From contig NC_133302.1 of NCBI RefSeq assembly GCF_005239225.2, positions 11,999,991 to 12,063,990 of the forward strand: a DNA stretch of 64,000 nt. The letters are read 5' to 3'. The position numbers were made by a program, and so were the translations under genes. Under the pieces are notes generated by a model that had not been told where the DNA came from, ran no database searches, and saw only the letters and a program-made list of their open reading frames with translations. Below, one piece after another: positions 11,594-25,188 of the stretch. The DNA comes from Populus alba. Its lineage: Eukaryota; Streptophyta; Magnoliopsida; Malpighiales; Salicaceae. Numbering within the stretch: position 1 is the stretch's first letter; each line of letters begins with the position of its first letter.

Positions 11594-11749
11594 ATGGTGA
11601 GAACAAGGCAAGGAGCCAAGACTGATCCATCCCCAGTTCGGGGAAGTGACCAGAGTTTTCTTAATGAAAGTGATCCAGACTAGGATCCCTTGGCAGACAC
11701 CTCCTCTCATATACCTGCAACACCAATGTACTCAGAAGGGGGTGAGTTA
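11594..11749 (+). pseudogene. Start of gag of a Tekay/Del-like element, broken
   Basis: The frame opens with MVRTRQGAK, a start typical of chromovirus Gag, and meets a TAG after 29 codons (stop near 11681-11683). Readable sequence continues to about 11749, where it joins an Athila-type LTR fragment. The rest of gag and pol is missing, so this is a truncated remnant. Confidence 0.6.
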
Positions 11750-13084
<1,335 letters not shown>

Positions 13085-14101
13085 TGATACGATCCAGGCA
13101 AGGTCAAATTCGAATTTTGATGTAAAATGTGCAACTATCTAGTTTTACGGCAATAGTCATAATTCTCAATCCTACCATTGGATTGGGCTGAAATGTTACG
13201 TGGAGTCTCCTGACATGTTGTCCTACGTTGGGTTAAAATATCATGTCAATCGGGGATCGGCAAGGCATCCAAACACGGGTCAACAGAGGCTGTACGAGTT
13301 TTGTTATTTACTTTCTTTTGACTTGTGGACTTCCTATTTGGCTAGGATTCTTTTCCTAAAAGGATGTGGCATCTTATTTTAGAAATCTCCTAATTCTACA
13401 AAGATCTTTAATGGGTGCAACATATTTTCCAAGTGTGGCAAGGATTCATAAATGTTTCAGAATCCTTTTCTTACAAGGATTCCTTATTCATCCTAGCTAC
13501 AAAAAGGAAAGAAGATTTCAGAATTAATTCCACCTTCAGATTTGATCCTCCTAGCTTATATGGGACTTCTAAAAAGCAACAAATCTGATCCTATTATATT
13601 TAGGATAGTAAATTCAGATTTATTTATTTTATTGTTATTTTCTTCTTAGTTTAGGGTTTATTTATATTATTTGGGTTTAATTGTAAGTGGGCATCATATA
13701 AGTCCGTATAAGGGCTCCATTAGGGTTTATTTAAGTCTAGAGTCAGTATAAATAAAGACATAACCAGACATGTAAGGAAGACAATTTAGATTAATAAAAC
13801 TTCTTGTTTGCCGCACTTTGTGTGCGTGTGTGTGTTGGTAAGATAATCTCCCTTCCATGGTTCTCTAAAGAACTGACAAAACGACTTATCGAAGAACAAC
13901 TGTCTTCGTGGTGTCATCCTTATACTTCTCATTCGCGAATCAATATTCATTAGGGTGGGGTTTACGTTTCCAATAGTGTTGGTGCCTAGATACAAGTTAT
14001 CTTTGTGTCACACTCCTATCAAACCTGATTTACTTGGCTTTCCGGGAATTGTTGTCTTTGTGTGTGGGTTGCGTGACCACGTGATCACGAGGTTCGCATC
14101 A
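13085..14101 (+). mobile_element. TGAT-family type A LTR in 5' position (A2)
   Basis: The 1017-bp LTR begins TGATACGATCC and ends GGTTCGCATCA and is very similar to A1. It is followed by a primer-binding site, so it is a 5' LTR rather than solo. It interrupts the Athila-type LTR inside the sequence CGTACTG. No downstream partner LTR in the same orientation restores that flank, so the element was later truncated. Confidence 0.88.
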
Positions 14102-14698
14102 TTTGGTATCAGAGTTTGGCTCCATTAATCAGTTATATCCTTCTGAAATTTTCGTTTCTTGTTGTTTTCGCAAAAAATTCCTTAGTGTCCAATTTCTTTT
14201 TCTCTTGATTTGGGAGCATATAAGGAAAAAAGATAATAATAAAAAAAAGTTATTTTGTTTGGTTCCTGACCAAAATATAGCAGTGGCATAAAAAAAAGAG
14301 AAAAAAAGGAAAAAAAAATCGTTCAAAATGGCATTTATTTGTTTTTGCTGCAGAAAACTAAACAAAGGAAAATTTGACCAAATCAACTAGGAATGAGCTC
14401 AAATTTGATTATGTTATTACTGGGACCCTAATCGCACCACATATTGATTTTGGGGTCAATTGGATATCATTTGCTTTGGGTTTCAAATTCGGGTCTAATC
14501 AAGTCTGATTCATAATGTTTTTGCGTTAGTATATCAAACCTTATTGTAAATTGCTCAAATTTCATATTCTGTCTATTTGGGTTGGTAGAGCACTATATCT
14601 GAAATTTTTGCTCAATTGGACATCATTTACTGTAGGTTCCAGATTTTGACTCAACTCGTCGTAAACAAGTTTGTTTTGCGTCAACTTTTAAAATTCAG
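14102..14698 (+). other. Primer-binding site and untranslated leader of the A2 element
   Basis: TTGGTATCAGAG at about 14103-14114 matches the initiator tRNA-Met primer site. The following 580 bases have no gag frame. They resemble the leaders at 44891 and 53933, including the recurrent phrases TTCATATTCTGTC and GGACATCATTT. The leader stops at 14698, where an inverted LTR fragment begins. Confidence 0.75.
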
Positions 14699-15033
14699 TG
14701 ATGCGAACCTCGTGATCACGCAACCCACAATCAAGATTGAGATCTGATCCCAGAAATCCAAAATAGGTCTGATAGGAGTGTGACATAATGGAAACCTGCC
14801 CCAAGGCATCAACACTATTGGAGTGAGTAGAATGACGCCACGAAGCCAGTTAATCTTTGATAAGTCAGATTCAGTTTGTTCAAGAACTGAAAAATGCAAG
14901 AATTACTCTCACACGTTAAAACTGAAAAATTCAGAATAATAATCATCAAAGCTGCCAAAATTTTGGCTTACATGGATTTAAATAGTTCCTGAAGAATTAA
15001 CCCTAATGGACCCCTTATGTGGACTTATATGAG
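14699..15033 (-). mobile_element. TGAT-family type B LTR, 3' part, inverted (B1)
   Basis: Starts with TGATGCGAACC (the complement of the LTR 3' end) and aligns with other type B copies until about 15033, where it switches to Athila-type pol at GAGATCTGAC. The terminal palindrome is partly deleted. This is a truncated copy. Confidence 0.85.
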
Positions 15034-15538
15034 ATCTGACATCACACCAATCGATGACTACTTTCCCGTTGAATCTTTACTTTCTGTTTCTACGAGGCCT
15101 TGGTTTGCTAATATTGTTAATTTTCTTGTTTCAGGACAATTGCCACCTCATTGGAGTACCCAAGACAAAAGAAAGTTCTTGAACGAAGTGAAGAACTTTT
15201 ATTGGGATGATCCTTATTTATTTAAATATTGTCCTGATCAAATATTTCGAAGATGCATTCCTGACAATGAGGTAAGTAGTGTCATTAAATTTTGTCATTC
15301 TGAGGCATGTGGAGGTCCTTTCTCGTAAAAAAAACAACTGCAAAAATCTTACAAAGTGGATTTTACTAGCCCACCATGTTCAAGGACTCACATGCATTCT
15401 GCAAGACATGTGAAAATTGTCAAAAGTTGGGATTTATTTCAAAACATCACATGATGCCTTTAAATCCTATTCTTGTCATTGAGATCTTTGATTATTGGGG
15501 TATAGATTTCATGGGTCCATTCCTCCATCATTTGGTTT
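15034..15538 (+). pseudogene. Athila-type pol fragment: end of RNase H linker and integrase zinc-binding region
   Basis: Closely similar to 63395-63890 in the Athila-type element at the right of the window. The open part gives [25 protein letters not shown] and [12 protein letters not shown]. The second His of the integrase zinc-binding motif (HSEACGGH in the other copy) is Pro here, and the frame stops soon after. The segment ends abruptly at about 15538, where gag of the same family continues on the opposite strand. Confidence 0.85.
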
Positions 15539-18246
15539 AATAGCATCCAACAAAGGTATATTGTTCCTTACCTATTTGAAAGTTTCAAAGATTTCAGAGT
15601 TGTGGTTAACTTTTCTTTGTTTGGTCATGGCATGAGGAAATGAGAGTGCTGGCGAGGAATCAACCTTTTCTTTGCAATGTTCAGATTCAACCCCTTCCTA
15701 ACCCTCATAGATAGACTCATCATCTTTCTCACAAGGTTCAAGAGTGGGTTTTTCAATAACCTTACCACTACAAAGAGTGATGACTGATTTGACTTGATCC
15801 ATGTGTTGGCTTCCGGAACTACTTGCATTTGCATTGTATTGCCCTTTTGGATTTTGCTGTGGTTGAGATGGAAACTTACCTTTCTCTTGGAAACTAGGAG
15901 CAGATGTTAACTTTGCAAGAGTATCTTTAAAATCTATCACTCCTTGAGTAAGTTGAGTGTTGATTGCCTCTTGCTTTTCAATGAATGCATGCAATGTTTC
16001 CTCAAGATTTCTTCTACGAGGTGGAGCATAATGAGGTGCATATCCATGAGAATTTTAAAAATTATGGTGTGCTTGAAACGGTGGCCGTGAAGTTTTTGCA
16101 TTCTTATTATCACTTTTCCAACTTAAATTTGGGTGGTTTCTCCAACCAGGGTTGTATGTTACTTGGGTTATGATTGGGCATTTGGAAACTGTTTAAAGCA
16201 TGAGCTTGTTCATGGAGACATTCCTTAAAAGAAGGCAAAGTTGGACAGTCATTGGTTACATGTTCATTTGTTTCATAGATTTGACACACAGTGTCTTGAA
16301 CAGATTTTATTTGACCACTCGTTTTCAATTCTAATGCCTCGACTTTTCTAGCTAAAGATGCAAACTTGGCTTAGAAGTCATGATCTTCCCTAAGGTTATA
16401 CATACCTCCACTAAATGTATGAGGTTGGGTTTTACTTAGTGCCTCATAAGAGCCTGTAGTGTCCTAATTTTGTGCATTTTCGGCTAGCAAGTCTAGGTAC
16501 TCCATTGCTTCATTAGGGTCTTTATCTTCAAAAGTTTCATTGCATATCAATTTAACCATTTGCCTATCTTTAGGTGTTAACCCTTCATAAAATTGTGAAA
16601 CCAATCTCTATGTTTCAAAACCATGATGAGGGCAAGTATTAAGCACGTCTTGATACATATCCCAACATTGGTAAAATGTTTCACTTGATTTTTGAGTGAA
16701 AGTGGTTGATGTGAACCTCGTGATTATGTGGTCACGCAACCCACGATCAAGATTGAGATCTGATCTCGGAAAGCCGAAATAGGTCTGATATGAGTGTGAC
16801 ACAATGGAAACCTGCCCTAAGGCACCAACACTATTGGAATGAGTAGAATGACGCCACGAAGCCAGTTAATCTTCGATATGTCAGATTCAGTTCGTTCAAG
16901 AACTGAAGAATGCAAGAATCACTCTCACACGTTAAAACTGAAAAATTCAGAATAGTAATCATCAAAGCTGCCAACATTATGGCTTACATGAGTTTGAATA
17001 GTTCTTGAAAACTTAACCCTAATGGACCCTTTATGTGGACTTAAATGAGGTCCACTCAAAAGTGGCCCAAAACCCTAAACTGAAAAGGCCCATAACCTGA
17101 TCCAAACAAGTCTTGGACCCTAGCTCAAAACAAAGTTTTAATTAAGCCCAAAGATGAAAGAAATTAATAAAAATAACTAATCTGTCATTAAATACCACCA
17201 GCCTTTCTTTCCTTGTGTAGCTAGGAAGACTAAGGAATCCTTATAAGAAAAGGATTCTGAAACATTAATGAATCACCGCCACACTTGTAGATTATATTGC
17301 AGCTCATTAAAGATCCTTGTGGAACTAGGAAATTCCCAAAACCAGCTGCCACATCCTTATAGGAAACGAATCCTAACCAAATAGGAAGTCTACAAGTCAA
17401 ATGGAAGTAAATAACAAAATCCGTACAGCCTCTGTTGACCAGTATTGTGGTTCCTTCCCCAACTCAGATTGACTTGAATTTTTAACCTAAGAGAGTAGAA
17501 CATGTCTGGAGAGTCCACATAAAATATTAGCCCGATTCAACGGTCGGATTGAGGATTATGACTGTTGCCGTGAACCTGGACTGCCGCGCTTTTTACACCA
17601 AAATCCGAATCTGACCTCACTTGGGTCGTATCACAGGGCTGAACCGTATCAGTGGTGATTTGTCTTTTGAAAGAGTTGGTTCTGTGAGATGAAAAAAACT
17701 TCTTTAAAAATTATTGTTGCATTTCATCCAAGCATGAATGAATCCTGACCTATGATTTTGTAGCTATGTTTTAGCTTTATCTTTTAATGAAAAAGAAAAA
17801 AGCTTTAATCTAATGATATTCATGCTATAATTTAAGTTATTATAGGTGTTACAAACTTCTTCAAATTCTCTCAAATGCAAGTAAAAGTTGAATAATGTCT
17901 TGCTTAAAATTAAAATGAGATGCATTAGGAGGAAAAACTATGCATGAGGGTGCATTTGTTCATGTGGGATTCATGTGGTCTCTAAGTGTTCTAACACGAT
18001 TATTCTCATTATTCTCATCATGAAGTGACTAGTTATCTTCTTTGACCATATTTTCTGAAAATGATGAGGATACCCTACAAAGTCTACCACTTAATGTACG
18101 TGACCAAACACTCATGCACGTATAGAAAGAGATTAAAAGGAAGAAGAAAAGAAAACAAAAGGAAACAAAACAAAAGAAACAAAGTTAGATATAAGAAAAG
18201 TGAAAGGAGAAAATAAAATACATATTATAATTTATACAAGAATTTA
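15539..18246 (-). pseudogene. Athila-type gag, inverted, split by a solo LTR
   Basis: Reverse-strand copy of the region 59270-61065. It encodes a nucleocapsid-type knuckle (CQIYETNEHVTNDC, with Tyr-for-Cys change at the second Cys), the segment FEETLHAFIEKQE in equivalent position, and a proline/glutamine-rich tail. The solo LTR at 16707-17651 separates 15539-16706 from 17652-18246. Several frames are intact here where the 59-61 kb copy is shifted, so the two copies decayed independently. It belongs with the inverted PBS and LTR at 18247-19940. Confidence 0.82.
16707..17651 (-). mobile_element. Solo LTR, TGAT family type B, inverted (B2)
   Basis: The 945-bp unit runs from TGATGTGAACC to GAACCGTATCA and is flanked by GTGGT on both sides (16702-16706 and 17652-17656). 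The duplication lies inside Athila-type gag, and removing the LTR restores the gag alignment, which proves the order of events. Read on the minus strand it begins TGATACGGTTCAGCCC, the longer type B start. Confidence 0.93.
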
Positions 18247-18266
18247 CCTCCCCGGCAACGGTGCCA
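18247..18266 (-). promoter_or_regulatory. Primer-binding site of the inverted Athila-type element
   Basis: On the minus strand TGGCACCGTTGCCGGGGAGG follows the LTR end by a few bases. It differs by one base from the site at 59247 and resembles the tRNA-Asp-type site used by Athila-like elements. Confidence 0.8.
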
Positions 18267-18272
18267 AAAACT

Positions 18273-19940
18273 TAACACAACCAAAAGATTGATGTCTTCT
18301 CCCAAGTGTAAGAGTATCGAAGTAATAACTAACCCGGCAAGACCGGGGTCGAACCATAGGGAGGTTAATTGTATAAATTATAATTAACAATAATACAACA
18401 ACAACAACAATAACAATAATAGTAATAGAAATAATAATAATAATAATAATAATACTAATATTAATGGTAATAATAGTAGTAGTAGTAGTAATATTATAAT
18501 AATAATAATAGTAATAAAGAAGAAGGAGAAGTTGAGAATTTTGAGATGAAAGATCAATGTAAGGATTAAACAATGATAAAAACAAATGTCAAGGTTAGAG
18601 GATCCACTAATGGTATTTCAAACAAGTATAGTATAAAATCTTATTATTCAACTGGAAACCACACACAAAGGAGGTTCCGATCGGATGATTTGTCACTAAT
18701 AGCTCATTATAAATTGTTAATATGATCATATTAATTATCTTCTTTAAGTAACACCAAACTTTTAAATATTGTCAGGAATTCATTATGCTAACTTATGTTA
18801 ACAACAAATCAAGTTCCTTTCATAGCACATGTGTAGGTAAATACCATACGGTTGGGCTATGAGAGTGCCAAGTATTTGTTGTACCAAGTGTTATACAACA
18901 CAATTCTAGATTAACCATTTAACAAGCAAGGTATTAAGAATTAGTAAGATAAAAAGATAAGACATGTTAATATTAAACATTAAGGTCCATGTTGAGTTTA
19001 TACTATACTTATTCTTACACCATTAGTGTAACCTTTTCACCTTGACATAATAAAATTAGCTAAACATAATGAAGAAGAGAAACATAAATAAACAAAATAA
19101 GAACATAAATAAGATACAAGTTAACTAAGTAAAGGAAAGGAAATGAAAAGCATAAACAAGATATTAATGAAAGCAAAACTTAAGAATTACAAAAAAATAA
19201 TATAAAGAGAGACTTGATCTGAACAACTAAGCCCCTAAATGCATGGCAAATGCCTCCTTTTATAGGCCAAAATTTGGAACTATTGATTTGATGACTAATT
19301 GTTGAGTGGGTGGCCAACTTTTGACTTGGTGAAAATCCTTATCTTCTTATCTGAATAAAACATCATTGCTAGCATCAGAACTGCAACCACCTGTACTCAT
19401 GAAAGTTATATGAAATTTTCTTATCTTTCCTGGAAAAAAATTTAAGATCATTTGGACTTCTAGAACTCAAGATATGCGTTGAACACTAAACAGTGTCTGT
19501 GCTGCAGGACAGATTCAGACTTCTTCGTTGTTGCTATAATTTGGACTTGAAAACAGCCTTTTTAAATCTTAAACTACACATGAAAGTTGTAGGCCTATGT
19601 CTTACCGAATCTGTCCAAAACATTGAGGTCATTTGGACATCTAGAACTCGCGATATGACCCAATTACCGAACAGTGTTGCAGTTTGGACTGCACTAATAT
19701 CTCTTTTCTAAGTTTGGCCCTCTCGTTGTCCTTTCAATTTCAATACTTAAACTCATCAATCAATCCTTTCATTTACGTGATAGGCCTGCATTTAAGATGA
19801 ACATTTACCATAAATTAAAGGTATCTTATATTATTAGGTATATTATTATAAAGCATGCTTTAGTTAAGGAGTTATTGATACTTCAAGTGCAAAATGATGA
19901 TATAAAACATTTATAAAAATGCACTTTTAAGTACTAATCA
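18273..19940 (-). mobile_element. 5' LTR of an inverted Athila-type element (family C)
   Basis: About 1.67 kb, minus strand, from TGATTAGTACTTAAAAG (right end) to the bases just before the PBS. It aligns along its length with the LTR at 57496-59240, including CGACCCCGGTCTTGCCGGG and the microsatellite block, but lacks the 76-bp insert at 58978-59053. The last bases are GTGTTA rather than GTGTCA, so the terminal CA has mutated. Confidence 0.85.
18380..18510. repeat. Imperfect AAC/AAT/AGT microsatellite
   Basis: Trinucleotide runs (AAC, AAT, AGT) with interruptions, the inverted counterpart of the LTR microsatellite at 58912-59131. Confidence 0.9.
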
Positions 19941-20870
19941 TATATCTTATATCAATTAATTGCATTTGAATTAAGTTTTTATAGAAATAAGTCTTTCATT
20001 ATTAGCAATGACAATTACTCTCTGAGAAGAAACAAATGAAAACATATAAAAGAAAAGAAAAATCAATACAAAATATTTGCATTTGCATCTATCTTGTACT
20101 TCAATTTCAAATATTAACTTTCGTTTTAGTATTTAATTAGTGTTCACATAAACATCTTTTTATTTCTCAATTGAAAAAATTATGATATATGAAAACGCGT
20201 CTATAATGCAGCCATCTTCTTCTCTTGTGTTAACTTAAAAAGTTAATCGTGCTACGTACAACGTAGCTCGGGTATAAGGCTACTACATCTTAAAAATAAA
20301 ATTAAATCCACTCCAAGTTAAATGGATCTTGATATTAGATTTTATTTAGAAAATATAGGTACTTGAGGTTCAAACATTCAATTTCAACTTTCACTGTCTT
20401 CTCTTTTTGTTATCTTTACCTTCCTTTTTTTCTTTTTTATAATTTTTACATTGGTACTCTTCCTTCTTCTTTTTTTACCATAAGTAATGAGATAAAAGAC
20501 ACATCAACACCCATACATAAAGTAAGAATGGGCATGCAAATAGAAAACAATAAAAAAGTTTATATCTCATATAAAAATAAAATAAAATTGGGTACTAAAT
20601 ATATACTTTTCTCCTGCCAAACTAATACATTTAGTTATTATTGTTTTAAATAAATTTAAAGGATTCAACTCAATCCTATAAAAAATTTAAAGAAAATATA
20701 AAGGACTAATTTATATATATGAAATAGAATATTCTAAATTAAACAGGTGAAATTTTATGAATGAAATAAAGAGTCCCATATTTTTCCCAAAAATGAAAAA
20801 GGAAACCCTATATGGAACTAATTAGTCTAATTTTTTTTTTATATAAAGGTAAGTTGTATAAAAAGAAAAA
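19941..20870. other. AT-rich stretch, nothing recognised
   Basis: A 96-residue open frame (20363-20653) is low in complexity (F, Y, K, N) and has no family resemblance. No element ends were found. The unit may be unique flanking DNA of the inverted Athila-type element. Confidence 0.45.
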
Positions 20871-20879
20871 AAAATTATA

Positions 20880-22560
20880 CAAAACACAAGAAGCATGCAC
20901 CAAGAAGTATATAGTTTTGTTACTTAGATCAAAGACCTTAAGGTAACATAAAAACAAATCAAAAGCTAAAGAAGAAGCTAAAAAATTAGAAAAACAAAAG
21001 TCTAAAAAACTAAGGAATCAATTGACTGGTTCTGCAGGCAAACACTAACTAGCAGTTGGAGTAGAAAGATAGTCATCTTGGGAGCCTCCAAATGGCCTTA
21101 AGTTGAGTTGGAACCTAAATTCCAGGATACAAGTCTACAAATCAGGATCTAACTAAATCAAAAATCTATGAGCAAACATCTCAGTGAGTCTAGAAAATAT
21201 GAGAATATACTTTATTGTTCCTCTCATACCAGATTAAGTAGCAGACTATGGTGAGAGGACTAATTGAGCTAGAATATGTGCGAACTTCTTTCTTTTTTGG
21301 AGGTGTAAGGATGCTTACTTAAGTAGAGGTTTCCATGTCATGGATGGCCATAAAATGAGATTCACGCCCAAGATATGTCCCTAAATCAAGGTTGAGAAAG
21401 GGCCCTCAAAGAATAGATGGTCATGAATCTCTACATTGAAATCATAAAGGATACACACCGAGAGGATGTGAAGCACATGCAACCTGTCCATAATATAAAG
21501 CCAACCTAAGGAATAAAGCCAGAAGATGAAAGAATGTTATTGGTTATGGCTTGAGAACTAGAGTAAATGGTGCATAATGTCCTCAGGGCTGGTATCCCTA
21601 AGTGTTTTCTAAGCCAAGTCAATCGTGAATTTTTCTAAAGAGTGACCTTTCCAGATATAATGAGTTAGAGAGTTGATCCAGGGATAGATGTGAATGGAGT
21701 CCCATATTGGCTAGAAGGTGGTTACCAAGAGGAAAGGCCTAAGAACCCGTAAAAATATTTGACATCTTTGTATCTTAGATCATCCCGGAAGAGTATAGCA
21801 CCTTGAAAAGCAATAGGTCACATAATTGTTGCCCATCTAACAACTAGTAGTCTAATCACATAGAGGTAATAGCCCCATCATCAATACATTAAACAAACAT
21901 CTCTTTACACTGATCTCTACTGGAAAAAAAATCTTCCTCCAGGCCCAAAAAGATACTAAAAAAGGTCTAAAGTGCTAGAAAGAACAACCCTCGAGCAAAA
22001 TATTATGCACTCAATTTGACCAAACTAATAACATGTCTAAAAGTAGTCTCCAAACATGCTTGAGAATAGCTACCTTAGCCACAGAATAAAAAAATAGAAT
22101 AACCCTTATAGAGAAAGACAACTAAAATGCCCTCAATTCTCATGATAATAGAACATGGTAGAATAAACATAAAATACCAGTATACTTGGATAAAAAAGAG
22201 AACAGATTTGATCAGTTGAAGATGTTCAACATAAGTAAGAGAAGTTAAAGTCCACAACTTAATCCTTGAGAGAATTCACCCAACCAAAGACATGTAATCA
22301 TTATGTTTTAGTCCAGTAGAGATCAAAGAGACTCTTAGATACATGATCGACAAATAACCCAACTTAAAAACCAAAAGAATCTGCAAAGAAGCTCCAAGCT
22401 CATCATCAACACCTAATAAGAAAGCTTGGCTTTTTGCCAGATTTGTGACCAGCCTAGACAACCTAGCAAAATCATCGAAGACCTTCCTTACAATCCCTAC
22501 CAAATCCATATCTACTTGACATAAAATCATAAGGTCATCGGAAAAACATAAATGAATAAT
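20880..22560 (-). mobile_element. Degenerate L1-type LINE, inverted
   Basis: On the minus strand, near 22545-22515, the reverse transcriptase active-site segment reads CFSDDLMIL (usual FADD). It is followed by a frame (22530-22276) with DDFARLSRLVTNLAKSQAFL, and then a piece with LIKSVLFFIQVYW (22257-22075), in the order seen in LINE ORF2. Many stops and indels break it. The 3' limit is uncertain; 20880 is approximate, just right of a T-run near 20829 that could be the complement of a poly(A) tail. It is far more diverged than the other LINE copies here. Confidence 0.6.
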
Positions 22561-23150
22561 GGCATTTTCCTGACACTACTAAGGTTGTCCAAAATGTTTT
22601 TTCATGTATTTCAAAAAATATTAAAAATATAATATAAAGGTTTAGTATCATTTTGAGTTTGGGCTTTTTTTTTTTTTAGAGAAGCAAGACAATATAAATA
22701 GAGAAAAAAAAACACATAGAAACTTAACTCTAGAAAAAGAAAAAAAGCAAAAGCAAAGAAACAAAAACTACCTGACGACAACCATACCACCCAACAAAAA
22801 ATAGAAACAACATGTTAGTAGCATTGCAGGATTCAGACCAAAATCAACCACCATGTCAGTAGCAACAACCCTTACCACTTCCAATTAGATGCACCTATGG
22901 CAATGCCACCAAATCAGCCCCACAAACTCAAATCAACATATTTCTTTTTCCTCTTATCCACTATAGTGTCACAATCATAAATCCAATAGACCAAACCTAA
23001 TAAACCACCCAAATCATTTGCCTTATCCCTTGAATCCGATTGAACCTTTATAAAAAATCTAGCCCTTTAACCTGGATCAAACAATAAACCCATAAAAAGC
23101 CTCAAATACACCCAAGAGTAGCCACATTTTGAAACCCCTTTTTATTCAAG
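22561..23150. other. Unassigned stretch between two LINE copies
   Basis: Purine-rich with a T-run at 22668 and A-runs near 22700-22760. It may include the 5' part of the following LINE, but no endonuclease or RT frame could be read. Confidence 0.4.
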
Positions 23151-25188
23151 GATCTCATAGTTTTGAAAAACAACAAAGCTCCTGGTCCGGATGGCTTCAA
23201 CGCAGGTTTCTTCAAAAGAATGTGGCACATAGTGGGGGAAGATGTAATCAACGTTGTTAGCTCCTTCTTCCAGACTCGTAGAATGCTTAAAGAAATGAAT
23301 GTTACATCCATTTCCCTTATCCCTAAAGTTGCTAATCCTACGAGGTTGACAGATTTTCATCCTATATCTTGCTGCAATATAGTATACAAATGCATCGCGA
23401 AGATTCTAGCTGGGAGAATGAAAGTTGTTTCACCATCCTTAGTAGGTCCGTATCAAACAACTTTTATCTCTGGACGGAGAATCAGCAATAATATTCTTTT
23501 GTCTCAGGAACTAATGAAAGGCTATCATACAACTACGGGTCCTGCTCGTTGTGCTATGAAAGTAGACCTGATGAAGGCTTATGACTCGGTTCGGTGGGAT
23601 TTCGTTGATGCTACGTTAATAAAAATGGGATTCCCTATACCAGTCATTGATTGGATCATGGTTTGTGTTACATCATGTCAATTCTCAATCAATGTCAACG
23701 GTGAACTTGCAGGTTACTTCCAAGGGGGGAGAGGGCTGAGACAAGGTGATCCATTATCTCCATATTTGTTTGTCCTATGCATGGAAATCCTGTCAGGGCT
23801 GTTCTGCAATATGAGTGCCAACCAAAACTTCAAGTTCCACTGGTGATGCAAGAAGGACGGAATTTCTCATCTTTGCTTTGCCGACGACTTGATGATATTC
23901 AGCAAAGGGGATGTACATTCAATTCGTATGATCAAAAATGTACTCACAGAGTTTCAAGTTCTATCAGGTCTATATCCAAATCCAAACAAAAGTGACATCT
24001 TCTTGAGCGGTCCGTTAGGTGCTGAGAGGGAACAGATTATCAGTATTCTTGGGTTTAGAGAGGGGGAGCTTCCTATGAAATATTTGGGAGTGCCTCTTAT
24101 CTTGTCCAGACTAAAGGCTGTTAATTGTAAGGGCCTCGTCGATCGAATTACCGCTAAAGTTCGACATTGGACCTGCAGAACACTCTCTTTCGCATGGCGA
24201 GTACAACTGATTAACTCAGTCTTATTCTCCATGCAGGTCTATTGGGCATCTCTATTTCTATTACCTGGGGAAGTAGTGAAAAATGTTGAGCAAATTATGA
24301 GATCCTTTCTTTGGTCAGGTTCAGATATGAGCACTACTAGGGCTAAAGTGGCTTGGGATCAGGTATGTCTTCCAAAAAAGGAGGGGGGGCTAGGCATAAA
24401 AAGGATAGCAGAATGGAACAAGATTGCCTTGTTGAAACATATTTGGAACTTGTGCAATGACTCAGATGGCTCAATGTGGTCTACTTGGATCAGATCCAAT
24501 CTCTTGCGAGGTAGGAATTTGTGGACAATCAAGGTGCCAGGAAGCTGCTCTTGGGCTTGGGGAAAGATTCTAAAGCTCAGATCCTTAGCATGGCCGAAGA
24601 TGAAGCACATCATCGGAGATGGAATGACAACCTCTCTATGGTTTGACAATTGGCATCCTCACAGCCCGCTCGCTGATACTTACGGTGAACGTTTCATCTA
24701 TGATTCAGGTATGGATAACAACGCGAGAGTGAACGTGCTGATTAATAACTTAGAATGGAGAATTCCTCTCACTCATGCTATTGGTTGGCACCCCATTATA
24801 GAAGCTATTCCTTCCACATCTACTCCTAAGGGGCAAAAGGATGAGATTGTTTGGTTGGATTCGCCAAATCAGAGTTTGTCGGTCAAAGTAGCTAGGGAAC
24901 AACTAAGAATTCATCATCAAATGGTTGATTGGCATGACATCGTGTGGTTCAAGAATGCTGTCCCAAGACATGCATTTCTTCTTTGGGTGGCTTTCCAATG
25001 GAAACTCTCAACGCAGGATAGACTTCATCGGTTTGGTATTCATGGTCCCAATAGGTGCTCACTCTGTCTCCGCAATAATGAAGATCACAACCACTTGTTC
25101 TTTGAATGCTCCTTTACGAAAGCATTATGGTGGAATGTTTGTGACAGATGCGACATTCCAAGAATGAAAAAAAAGCTTGGATGAATGG
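23151..25188 (+). pseudogene. L1-type LINE ORF2 fragment: reverse transcriptase and zinc-finger domain
   Basis: The frame enters at KAPGPDGF (RT block 1) and runs through RMWHIVGEDV, SLIPKV, CAMKVDLMKAYDSVRWDF (catalytic Asp region), GLRQGDPLSPYLF, CFADDLMIF (FADD active site), KYLGVPL, and a C-terminal zf-RVT region with CSLC...HNHLFFEC (C-x2-C...H-x4-C). One in-frame TGA near 23847 lies just before CFADD; the two long frames on either side share the same register. The 5' part with the endonuclease is missing. The copy ends abruptly at 25188 where a type B LTR begins, so the ORF2 C-terminus and poly(A) are lost. Very similar to the copy at 27163-28781. Confidence 0.9.

Noticed and set aside
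14681..14899. Recurrent frame MHxSVLExTESDLSKINWL in LTR copies (also 25881, 37033, 52979)
   Set aside because: It falls in the R/U5 part of type B LTRs, is short and carries no protein family signal; conservation is that of the LTR DNA.
23102..23360. Minus-strand frames opposite the LINE RT start
   Set aside because: Shadows of the plus-strand RT frame, which carries the recognised motifs.
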